DNA from: JBGPJM01 sp041485385
GTDB lineage: Bacteria > Planctomycetota > Phycisphaerae > Phycisphaerales > UBA1924
DNA: 7,569 nucleotides
NCBI GenBank assembly: GCA_041485385.1
Contig: JBGPJM010000231.1
Coordinates: forward strand, 1 to 7,569
Direction: 5' to 3'
The translations under genes and the position numbers were made by a program. This document shows positions 1-5,157 of the stretch, in pieces. Every line of letters starts with the position of its first letter. Position 1 is the stretch's first letter. The notes under the pieces are model-generated. The model saw nothing but the letters and a program-made list of their open reading frames with translations, did no database searches and was not told the DNA's origin.

Positions 1-102
1 ATGGTCGGCGACCTCCGTTCCCATCTCCGCAGCACGCAGCGCCGGCCCGACGTGGTGGTGTCGTTCTTCCATGCCGAGCCCGTCCGCTACGCCGCCGCGT
101 GA
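1..102 (+). CDS. 3' end of an unrecognised gene, cut by the window edge
   Basis: Frame 1 is open from the first base to the TGA at 100-102 and reads 33 residues ending VVVSFFHAEPVRYAAA. Nearly every codon ends in G or C, as expected of real coding sequence in this high-GC genome. The ATG at base 1 coincides with the window edge, so the true start is probably upstream. I do not recognise the family. The following bases (103-138) are noticeably richer in A and T and carry an in-frame TAA at 136-138, so this gene is separate from the methylase remnant downstream. Confidence 0.4.
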   Translation: MVGDLRSHLRSTQRRPDVVVSFFHAEPVRYAAA

Positions 103-138
103 ACTCTCAAAGTGTCAAACAAACCTCGCTCCCCGTAA

Positions 139-618
139 TACGTTCCGGAATCTGATTCCAAGTTGCCGCTCGAAGTGGTCGTCGCGCTGCTGAACACAAA
201 ACTTCTCGATTGGTACTTCCGACTCGGCAGTACAAACTCAAAGGTCAATGAGTACCAGTTCGACAACTTGCCTTGCCCGAGGTTCGCCGACGATCGCGTT
301 CCCTCGGACGCGACGCTCCGTGATGCCGCAATTGGCGCGATCAAGGCGGGCGACCTCGAAGGCGCGTTCGCCGCGCTCAAGCCCGCGCTGGCGCGCCCGC
401 CGTTCCCGAAGGCGGTTCAAGAGGTCCTGGTCGATCTCGTGAAGAGGATCATCCGCGCCGAGAAGGCGCGAGGCTCGATCGCCCGCGTGGACCGCTCCAG
501 GCTCGCCGACGAAGCCCAGCCACTCCAAGCCCTCATCGACCGGATCATCTACGCCCTCGCCGGACTCACCGACGCCGAGGCGAGAGGCTTAGAGGATCGG
601 CTTTCGCGCATGCTGTAA
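139..618 (+). pseudogene. C-terminal remnant of an Eco57I/TaqI-like restriction-modification methylase
   Basis: The frame opens after a TAA at 136-138 and encodes about 159 residues. It begins YVPESDSKLPLEVVVALLNTKLLDWYFR and continues through NSKVNEYQFDNLPCPRF. In the Eco57I/TaqI-like methylase families (type IIG enzymes, PglX-like proteins) this pattern marks the end of the target-recognition domain: a helix containing LLN(S/T)KLLxWYF, then (V)NEYQFxxLPxP. The tail, with LQALIDRIIYALAGLTDAEARGLEDRL, matches the helical region that closes such proteins. The N-terminal SAM-binding fold and the NPPY catalytic motif are absent and nothing upstream encodes them. The only possible early start is TTG at 163, without a Shine-Dalgarno sequence. 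I therefore call a 5'-truncated gene. It could instead be a stand-alone specificity-like fragment. The family call is fairly secure; the pseudogene status is inferred. Confidence 0.7.
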
Positions 619-634
619 GCGATTCACCGGGAAT

Positions 635-648
635 GCTCGATTCCGAGC
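635..648. terminator. weak hairpin after the methylase remnant
   Basis: GCTCG (635-639) and CGAGC (644-648) can pair around a four-base loop, 17 bases past the stop codon at 616-618. No U-run follows. It is a possible but weak transcription end. Confidence 0.2.
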
Positions 649-793
649 GATGGCCCAGGCTCGACCCCTGACTGACAGCCCCCCTTCTGCCCCAAAACGC
701 CACTGTAATTATCGGCGGGGATGTCCAACTCGGCCCTCCCCGAGCGTCTCTCTTGGTGAAGCCGGGCTTCGGGGACGCCCCCTGCGCCCGCCC

Positions 794-799
794 GGAGGG
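794..799 (+). promoter_or_regulatory. Shine-Dalgarno sequence fixing the start at 807
   Basis: GGAGGG ends seven bases before ATG 807. It selects that codon over the upstream in-frame GTG at 753, which would add 18 residues lacking any counterpart in the paralogue at 1179. Confidence 0.6.
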
Positions 800-806
800 A
801 CAGGCG

Positions 807-1010
807 ATGCGGTACAAAGTCAGCGGCGTCTCGCTCTCGACCAAGCTGGAGGTGGTCATCCTCATCGAGGCCCCCGGGGCCGACGCGGCCCTTTTGGAGG
901 GGCTCCGCCGGGGCCTGGAGGTCCGGACGGTGTCGGCCGAGGGCCGCAGCCCCAGGGCCCGGTGGGCGGGGCCGCCGTCGATCAAGCCGGGCGGCAAGCG
1001 CCGCCGCTGA
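807..1010 (+). CDS. small tandem paralogue A, basic C-terminal tail
   Basis: This gene encodes 67 residues starting MRYKVSGVSLSTKLEVVI. Residues 1-46 align without gaps to the gene at 1179, with 24 identical positions counted by hand. The shared pattern is YxVSGVxLST, a hydrophobic strand, an Ala/Asp/Glu-rich helix, and RGxxVRTVxAxG, which suggests a compact beta-alpha-beta module. Residues 47-67 form a Pro/Arg/Lys-rich, probably disordered tail ending KRRR. Short YxVxGxxxxT modules of this kind are, from memory, frequent in planctomycete proteins, but I cannot name a family or function. No signal peptide or membrane segment is seen. Paralogy, the ribosome site and strong G/C at third codon positions support a real gene. 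Confidence 0.65.
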   Translation: MRYKVSGVSLSTKLEVVILIEAPGADAALLEGLRRGLEVRTVSAEGRSPRARWAGPPSIKPGGKRRR

Positions 1011-1018
1011 AACGATCG

Positions 1019-1039
1019 CGCCCGTGCGCGGAGCGGGCG
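1019..1039 (+). terminator. GC-rich hairpin downstream of paralogue A
   Basis: CGCCCG (1019-1024) can pair with CGGGCG (1034-1039) around a nine-base loop, starting eight bases past the stop. There is no U-run. The segment 1021-1035 matches 1408-1422, downstream of paralogue B, at 13 of 15 positions, so the element appears to have been duplicated with the gene or conserved for a purpose. Confidence 0.35.
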
Positions 1040-1135
1040 GCGGCGCCGGCTGCGAAAGTTTCTCGGCGCGGGATGTCCGAATGCGGACGTGCCGATCGTC
1101 TATAGAGGTGGCGAGGGTCATCGGTCCGAGCAATA

Positions 1136-1155
1136 GGCCGGCCGTGCCGCCGGCC
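1136..1155 (+). other. GC-rich inverted repeat ahead of paralogue B
   Basis: GGCCGG (1136-1141) and CCGGCC (1150-1155) are complementary around an eight-base loop. The hairpin lies just upstream of the ribosome-binding site of the 1179 gene and could affect its translation or end transcription from the gene before it. In sequence this rich in G and C, chance pairing is possible. Confidence 0.25.
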
Positions 1156-1161
1156 GCTTGC

Positions 1162-1170
1162 GGAAGGAGG
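1162..1170 (+). promoter_or_regulatory. Shine-Dalgarno sequence fixing a GTG start at 1179
   Basis: GGAAGGAGG ends eight bases before GTG 1179. An upstream TTG at 1158 lies in the same frame but precedes the ribosome site, so GTG 1179 is preferred. That start also makes the protein collinear with paralogue A. Confidence 0.65.
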
Positions 1171-1178
1171 CAGCACGC

Positions 1179-1385
1179 GTGCAGTACCGAGTGAGCGGTG
1201 TATGGCTCTCAACCCAAGGGGAGGGCGTCCTCTTCTTGGCCGCCGCCTCCGCCGACCAGGCCCGGGAGGAGGCGTTCCTCCGGGGGATGGACGTTCGGAC
1301 CGTGACGGCGGTTGGGTCCGGGCCGGACGAGGAGGAGCGGACGAAGCCGGCGCCGGACGCGCCGAGCGAGGAGCCGCCGCGGTAG
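1179..1385 (+). CDS. small tandem paralogue B, acidic C-terminal tail
   Basis: This gene encodes 68 residues from a GTG start, reading (M)QYRVSGVWLSTQGEGVLF. It shares the YxVSGVxLST and RGxxVRTVxAxG signatures of the gene at 807 and has the same core length. The tail differs sharply: residues 47-68 are rich in Asp, Glu and Pro (GPDEEERTKPAPDAPSEEPP), whereas the paralogue's tail is strongly basic. The two genes are 168 bases apart and each has its own strong ribosome site, so they look like a tandem duplication whose tails diverged in charge. I cannot assign a function. Joint expression or complementary binding surfaces are possible but not shown by sequence. Confidence 0.65.
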   Translation: MQYRVSGVWLSTQGEGVLFLAAASADQAREEAFLRGMDVRTVTAVGSGPDEEERTKPAPDAPSEEPPR

Positions 1386-1398
1386 GCTGGCCACTGAG

Positions 1399-1431
1399 AC
1401 CGCCGTGCCCACGCGCGGAGCGCGGGGCGGT
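1399..1431. terminator. hairpin between the convergent genes ending at 1385 and 1463
   Basis: ACCGCC (1399-1404) pairs with GGCGGT (1426-1431), enclosing an inner GCGC-GGA-GCGC stem-loop (1413-1423). It lies between a plus-strand gene ending at 1385 and a minus-strand gene ending at 1463, a suitable place for a bidirectional terminator. No U-run is present on either side. Confidence 0.35.
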
Positions 1432-1462
1432 GCCAATGTTTGCCATCGCCCCGCGGCCGCGC

Positions 1463-2038
1463 TTACCCCCTGGTCCCCGCCGCCTCCCTGAACACCTGCC
1501 CCACGCGCTGCCGGCTGATCCCCACCCGCCGGCCGATCTCGGCGTACGTCAGGTCGGTCGTCGCCAGCAGCCGCAGCGCCTCGGCCCGGCGCCGGTCCGA
1601 CCCCGGCCAACTCGTCGCGACGGTCCTCTTGGGGGGCGCGACCGACCCGCGCTTCGCCAGCGCCGCCCGTGCCCTCAGCGACGGCTCGCGCTTCGCCAGC
1701 CATCGGGGCGCCTCGAACCCGTGCGCCAAGCAGGCGGCTCGCACCGTCCGGTCGCCGACCCGGAAGCGCCGGGCCACCTGAGCCACCGTCGCCCCGTCCC
1801 GCACCGCGTCGGCCATCGCCGCCCGCCGCGCCGCCATCTGCGCGAAGTACCCGGCGTTCCCGCCCCGTCCCAGGTTCAGGCCATGCTCGCGGCAGGCTTC
1901 GTAGGCGGTCGAAAGCTCGACCCCGAACAGCGCCGCCGCCTCGGCCGCGGTGCGGCCCTTCCGGACGGCCGCGGCGATCTTGGCGCGGCGGCGGGCGCGC
2001 TGGACCTGGCTCATCTCGACACGGGGCCGGCGGGGCAT
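1463..2038 (-). CDS. basic DNA-binding protein with three helix-turn-helix-like units
   Basis: The protein has 191 residues if it starts at ATG 2038 (MPRRPRVEMSQVQRARRRAK); Met9 is an alternative. Longer starts in this frame run into the opposing gene at 2130 and are not credible. Three units resemble helix-turn-helix folds. Residues 18-50 contain GRTAAEAAALFGVELSTAYEA. Residues 73-105 contain GATVAQVARRFRVGDRTVRAA, in the style of resolvase or transposase N-termini. Residues 151-185 contain LTYAEIGRRVGISRQRVGQV, close to the recognition helix of sigma-70 region 4. The linker at 110-150 is Arg/Lys/Pro-rich. There is no nuclease, recombinase or ligand-binding domain, so the protein is probably a DNA-binding regulator or a degenerate transposase-like HTH protein. 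It converges on paralogue B and diverges from the exported protein at 2130, with about 90 bases between, so it could regulate that gene. Confidence 0.7.
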   Translation of the reverse strand: MPRRPRVEMSQVQRARRRAKIAAAVRKGRTAAEAAALFGVELSTAYEACREHGLNLGRGGNAGYFAQMAARRAAMADAVRDGATVAQVARRFRVGDRTVRAACLAHGFEAPRWLAKREPSLRARAALAKRGSVAPPKRTVATSWPGSDRRRAEALRLLATTDLTYAEIGRRVGISRQRVGQVFREAAGTRG

Positions 2039-2117
2039 GGGGGCGGATGGTAACGGCGCGGCGCCGGGCCGGTGGCGAACTCCCTCGGAGTCGTGTACTC
2101 TGGCCCCGGAGTTTTCC

Positions 2118-2126
2118 GGAGAGAGG
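2118..2126 (+). promoter_or_regulatory. ribosome-binding site for the gene at 2130
   Basis: The purine run GGAGAGAGG sits just ahead of ATG 2130, with the GGAG core eight bases from the start. It supports this start, which is followed directly by a signal peptide, over in-frame upstream starts. Confidence 0.65.
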
Positions 2127-2129
2127 AAA

Positions 2130-2963
2130 ATGAGACATCGTTGTGTGCTTTGCTTGGCGTGCGCCGCCGGGGCGCTTGGCGCGACCTGCGCGGCGGACGC
2201 GTGGCAGATCCAGATCCGTTGGGTGCAGCGGATCGGGGACACCGATACCGTGCTAGAGAACAACGTGCTGACGGCCTCGCCCGACGAGCCGGTGCGCGTG
2301 CGCCTCCAGATCGGAGTGTTCGCAGACGCCAACGGGCCGGCGCCCCTGGGAGGCTGTTTGGGCTGGACCACCGGCACGTTGAGCGACAGCGATCCGGCGG
2401 GTTACAACCTGCGTACTCCGGGGCGGCTGACCCCGTTCGACTCGTTGCACTTCCCCAACTCCAACGGAACGCCGATCGCCGATCCCTGGGATTCGCTCAC
2501 AGGGATCGACGGAGGTCTAATCTCGCAGACCTTTCCCTGGGCGGGGATTCCGGGAACAAACCAACCGGCCCCGCAGCCGCAGGCCCACGTCTATGGCCGC
2601 AACGAGTTCCAATCCGTCTTCGAGCTGACCACGCTTCCGGGCAACGTTTCCTCGTACAACATCACGGCGGGCGGAACCTTTTACGTAAGCAATCCCTGGC
2701 TCATCATCTTCCCCCCCGTCGCGCCGAGCCCCGGCGGCGACGGCATCTTCGGCCCCGGCGACTTCAACGGCGACGGGGTGGACGACGGGCTGGACGACAC
2801 CATCGGCTCGGTCGTGTGGACGCCTGCTCCGCCGAACCCCGCTTACCACATCATGCAGAGCGTTCTGACGGTCGTCGTGCCGGCGCCGGGCGCGGCGATG
2901 GTCATGGCGCTGGGATTGCTTGGGGCGCGGCGTCGGGGGCGAAACGGCCCATCAGCGCGATAG
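2130..2963 (+). CDS. exported protein with PEP-CTERM-like (PAPG) sorting tail
   Basis: The product has 277 residues. An N-terminal signal peptide (MRHRCVLCLACAAGALGATCAADA) probably ends near residue 22-24; the cysteine at 20 is not in a proper lipobox. The mature part is rich in Gly, Pro, Asn and Asp and has no domain I recognise. It contains an Asp-rich DxNGDGxxD stretch at residues 211-219 that resembles a calcium-binding loop. The C terminus (250-277) has VPAPGAA, a hydrophobic segment AMVMALGLLGA and then RRRGR, the three-part layout of PEP-CTERM sorting signals in a PAPG variant that I associate with planctomycetes. A protein of this type is handled at the membrane by an exosortase-like enzyme and displayed or released outside. 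No exosortase gene is in the window. The gene is monocistronic or leads into the pair at 2973. Confidence 0.8.
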   Translation: MRHRCVLCLACAAGALGATCAADAWQIQIRWVQRIGDTDTVLENNVLTASPDEPVRVRLQIGVFADANGPAPLGGCLGWTTGTLSDSDPAGYNLRTPGRLTPFDSLHFPNSNGTPIADPWDSLTGIDGGLISQTFPWAGIPGTNQPAPQPQAHVYGRNEFQSVFELTTLPGNVSSYNITAGGTFYVSNPWLIIFPPVAPSPGGDGIFGPGDFNGDGVDDGLDDTIGSVVWTPAPPNPAYHIMQSVLTVVVPAPGAAMVMALGLLGARRRGRNGPSAR

Positions 2964-2972
2964 ACTGCCCGC

Positions 2973-3170
2973 ATGGATCCCCTCGCGCCCGACCACGAAC
3001 GCGCCCGCCTCGCCGCCGAGTGGCAGGCCAACGAGGCCGAACTGGAGCGGCTCCGCGACCTGCCGGCCGGCGCCACCGATCCGGCCGCCCGCGAGCGGGC
3101 GCTGGACGAGCGGCAGGACGAGATCGAGGGGCTGCTGGGCGAGGACTACCTCTCCAAGAATCTGGGATGA
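2973..3170 (+). CDS. small acidic helical protein, coupled to the next gene
   Basis: The gene encodes 65 residues (MDPLAPDHERARLAAEWQ...). The composition is rich in Glu, Asp, Arg, Ala and Leu, with heptad-like spacing through ELERLRDLPAG and ALDERQDEIEGLLGEDYL, so a helical hairpin or short coiled coil is likely. There is no signal peptide or membrane segment. Its TGA (3168-3170) overlaps the ATG of the next gene as ATGA, so translation of the two is probably coupled and the products may act together. A small gene overlapping a larger one that encodes a hydrophobic protein recalls antitoxin or immunity arrangements, but nothing in the sequence proves that role. No strong ribosome site precedes ATG 2973. 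The family is not recognised. Confidence 0.6.
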   Translation: MDPLAPDHERARLAAEWQANEAELERLRDLPAGATDPAARERALDERQDEIEGLLGEDYLSKNLG

Positions 3171-4228
3171 GAGACTCGACCATCGCCGCCGTGCAGGAAC
3201 TGCTCGGGAGGCCCGATCCGGCAATCAACGACAACGAAAAGGTCCACCGCTGGCACGTGAACGATCGCCTCGACGTTATCGTGCAGCGCGACGGGACGGG
3301 GACGATCGGGAAGGTCTGGGTGCCCGCGAGCAACGCGACGAACCTGCCCGAGTCCGCCGAGTTGTACCCGGTCGGCAAAGGTAGACAAAGCGGCACGATC
3401 TACAGCGGTTGTCCGTCCCTCGCGGCCGACAAACCCGTCTTCTGTCTGACCCTGACCGAAAACGGGCAGCGGGGGCCGCTCGTTCGATTCTTGAAGGCCC
3501 TCATGGAGGACAAGGCGGACCAGACCGCGCTGGCAAAGCGCGATTGGTTCAGGGACATCCCGTCGGGGGTGGCGGCGCTCATCCGCACCATGTCGTTCGC
3601 GTCGGGCACGGTTGGTCTTCTGGCTGCTCTGGGTGTGGGCGCGGGATTGCCCGCCGCCGCGGCCGCTGCTATCCCGTTGGGCGAGAGGGCGGCCGGGTTC
3701 CTTGACAAGCGGCGTGCGAAGAAGAGGGGCGAGCGCCTGGAGCAGGTGGTCAAGGGGATGCTGCCGAGGCTCGCCGCATTGGAGGAACGCGAGCTCTCAG
3801 AGGAGCAGGCGGACAGTTTTCTCGTGGTGTTGGACGCCGCCGCCGACGAGGACGACGAACAGAAGGGGCCGATCTACGAGGCGATGGCAATGTGGGTGCT
3901 GGAGAAGCGACCGCCGGCGGCGGAGGTGCGGATCATGCTTAACGCCGTGCGAGCTGTCACCTACATGGACATCTGGTGCTTCACCGAGATGATGAAGGGG
4001 CACACCACGAAGCCGATCGACACTCTGATGACGGTGCAGGGCGGGCACAGCGGCGCGAGCAACATCGCGCCATGGTTTGATGAAAACACCTTCTGGAATC
4101 GTCTCGTCGGCTTAGGTCTTGCGCAGCAGGGCGTGCGGATGAACGGCAGCCCGTCTCATTTCGGCACGCTGCTGAAGAACTTTTGCGGGGACAAGCTGCC
4201 GTTGCCGAAGGGGACAAAGACGAGATGA
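3167..4228 (+). CDS. 353-residue protein with a central hydrophobic segment; family not recognised
   Basis: The start at 3167 is set by the four-base ATGA overlap with the preceding gene; no Shine-Dalgarno sequence is needed if translation reinitiates. Residues 20-100 look like a small beta-rich domain (HRWHVNDRLDVIVQRDGTGTIGKVWV, then GTIYSGCPSL...FCLTL). Residues 134-172 are hydrophobic and Ala/Gly-rich (TVGLLAALGVGAGLPAAAAAAIPLG), probably one membrane helix or a membrane-inserting hairpin. A basic stretch (KRRAKKRGER, 181-190) follows. Residues 190-275 are helical and charged. The end (304-340, FWNRLVGLGLAQQG...SHFGTLLKNFC) resembles a winged-helix-like wing, slightly like the end of Abi-alpha/DUF4393 proteins, a comparison I hold weakly. 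The N-terminal half of the longer open frame upstream (from 2072) is a shadow of the exported protein. A membrane-linked defence effector is one possibility. Confidence 0.65.
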   Translation: MRDSTIAAVQELLGRPDPAINDNEKVHRWHVNDRLDVIVQRDGTGTIGKVWVPASNATNLPESAELYPVGKGRQSGTIYSGCPSLAADKPVFCLTLTENGQRGPLVRFLKALMEDKADQTALAKRDWFRDIPSGVAALIRTMSFASGTVGLLAALGVGAGLPAAAAAAIPLGERAAGFLDKRRAKKRGERLEQVVKGMLPRLAALEERELSEEQADSFLVVLDAAADEDDEQKGPIYEAMAMWVLEKRPPAAEVRIMLNAVRAVTYMDIWCFTEMMKGHTTKPIDTLMTVQGGHSGASNIAPWFDENTFWNRLVGLGLAQQGVRMNGSPSHFGTLLKNFCGDKLPLPKGTKTR

Positions 4229-4254
4229 CCGTTCGGCATCAATGGCAAGGGGCG

Positions 4255-4302
4255 TCACACTCCCCAAGCCCTCTTCCTCATCGCCTCCGCCACCGCGAAC
4301 GC
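4255..4302 (-). pseudogene. relic C-terminal tail of a tyrosine recombinase
   Basis: Read on the minus strand, these 16 codons give AFAVAEAMRKRAWGV and a TGA. The end of the intact recombinase at 5158-5814 reads PFAVVEAMRGRIWRATA. The shared pattern is FAVxEAMRxRxW in the same frame. DNA identity is 25 of 26 bases over the first part (4276-4301), then falls off while the Arg and Trp spacing persists, as expected for a diverged homologous tail. Upstream of 4302 the frame enters FRG coding sequence and shows no recombinase similarity (no catalytic Tyr or His box). The segment is thus a displaced tail without a body. Confidence 0.65.
4276..4301. repeat. 26-base direct repeat, copy 1 (attachment-site-like)
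   Basis: This segment begins CCTCATCGCCTCC on the plus strand and matches 5185-5210 at 25 of 26 positions; the difference is G at 4289 against A at 5198. It lies two bases past the FRG stop codon (4304-4306) and marks the far end of the presumed cassette. Confidence 0.8.
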
Positions 4303-4303
4303 C

Positions 4304-5134
4304 TCACTGCCGCTCTTGGGCGATATCTCCTGCGACTTGGTCGAGCATGGGGTACTGGAGGCTCTGGTGGTGTATGCCCATTGAACGGAGGAATCCCAGA
4401 AGACCGGGCTTGTCGCTTGATTGAATGGTGATCGTGAACTTTGACCCGTCGGGCACGAAGGCATCCAGGAGAAGATCGTGCGATTCACCCAGCTGACCGG
4501 CGATGGTGAACAGTCCGTGCTGGGCCGCCATGCGAGACGGTGCGCGCCAGTTGTACTGGGTCACGATCCAGCGCGATGCCTTGGGAGAGAATGCGGCACT
4601 TGAGATGTCATGCTCGCCGAAACCGTTCGGCAAGAGGCCAACTCCCAGGTCCCTCCAGTGACTCGAGTTATTGTGCTTCGCGAGGGCGTCCGCGTCGAAA
4701 CCCCAGACCCTGCCGGGCTTGTGCAGCGAACGGCTGCATGCGAAATAGAGCGCCACCCACGGCGAGAAGGACCAATCGATCAGTCTCGTGTGGCAACCGT
4801 GGTGCGCTGCGAAGTTCAACCATTCCAGGTCGGGTACTCTGTCGGGCCGCCGTGGGCTTCTGACCTCTTGCGTCAACATCAGCGGGAGCATTCTCCGCCA
4901 CCATTCGTCGTACCAGTCGGTTTCTTGGCGGAGCTTTGCATCGTCGGTATGCCCCGTCAGCATCGGCGGTTGGCAGCGCTCGATGCGAGAGACGATCCCC
5001 TTGTCGTACACCTCGGGCTCGCCGCGCCAAACGAAGCCGACTCCGGTTCCCCGCTCCTGTGAAGCGAGCGACTTATCCATAACGGCTACCGCCAGCTCAC
5101 GGATAGACGCGAACGGGATGGGACTCCACGCCAT
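4304..5134 (-). CDS. FRG-domain protein
   Basis: The protein has 276 residues and is a single FRG domain from end to end. Diagnostic motifs are WRGEPE at 36-41 (the motif naming the family), AAHHGCHTRLIDW at 109-121 with SPWVALYFAC at 124-133, and RMAAQHGLFTI at 201-211. The closing segment MGIHHQSLQYPMLDQVAGDI (252-271) matches the usual end of the family. FRG proteins are often found in defence and mobile regions; I do not claim a defined catalytic activity. The gene lies 23 bases downstream of the recombinase on the same strand, so co-transcription is likely. AGGA directly abuts ATG 5134, too close for a standard ribosome site. GC is low in places: bases 4381-4440 are 50% GC against 83% for 5521-5580 in the recombinase, suggesting separate origin. 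Its stop sits two bases from direct repeat copy 1, and the gene lies between the two repeat copies. Confidence 0.9.
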   Translation of the reverse strand: MAWSPIPFASIRELAVAVMDKSLASQERGTGVGFVWRGEPEVYDKGIVSRIERCQPPMLTGHTDDAKLRQETDWYDEWWRRMLPLMLTQEVRSPRRPDRVPDLEWLNFAAHHGCHTRLIDWSFSPWVALYFACSRSLHKPGRVWGFDADALAKHNNSSHWRDLGVGLLPNGFGEHDISSAAFSPKASRWIVTQYNWRAPSRMAAQHGLFTIAGQLGESHDLLLDAFVPDGSKFTITIQSSDKPGLLGFLRSMGIHHQSLQYPMLDQVAGDIAQERQ

Positions 5135-5157
5135 TCCTGATCATACGAAAGATCTGA

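Noticed and set aside
147..159. Perfect 13-base palindrome (GGAATC-T-GATTCC) near the methylase break
   Set aside because: A six-pair palindrome with a one-base centre is expected once or twice by chance in this length, and it lies within the coding frame.
1086..1112. TATAGA-like promoter -10 box upstream of paralogue B
   Set aside because: There is no matching -35 element at suitable spacing, and planctomycete promoters are poorly predicted by the E. coli consensus.
1202..2138. Long open frames on both strands over the helix-turn-helix gene
   Set aside because: Long stop-free frames are expected in very GC-rich DNA. Their products are Arg/Pro-rich, and only the 1463-2038 frame shows conserved folds.
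2072..3166. N-terminal part of a 718-residue open frame continuous with the gene at 3167
   Set aside because: It is the alternative frame of the exported PEP-CTERM-like gene. Its translation is low-complexity Arg/Gly/Pro, and the ATGA overlap fixes the real start at 3167.
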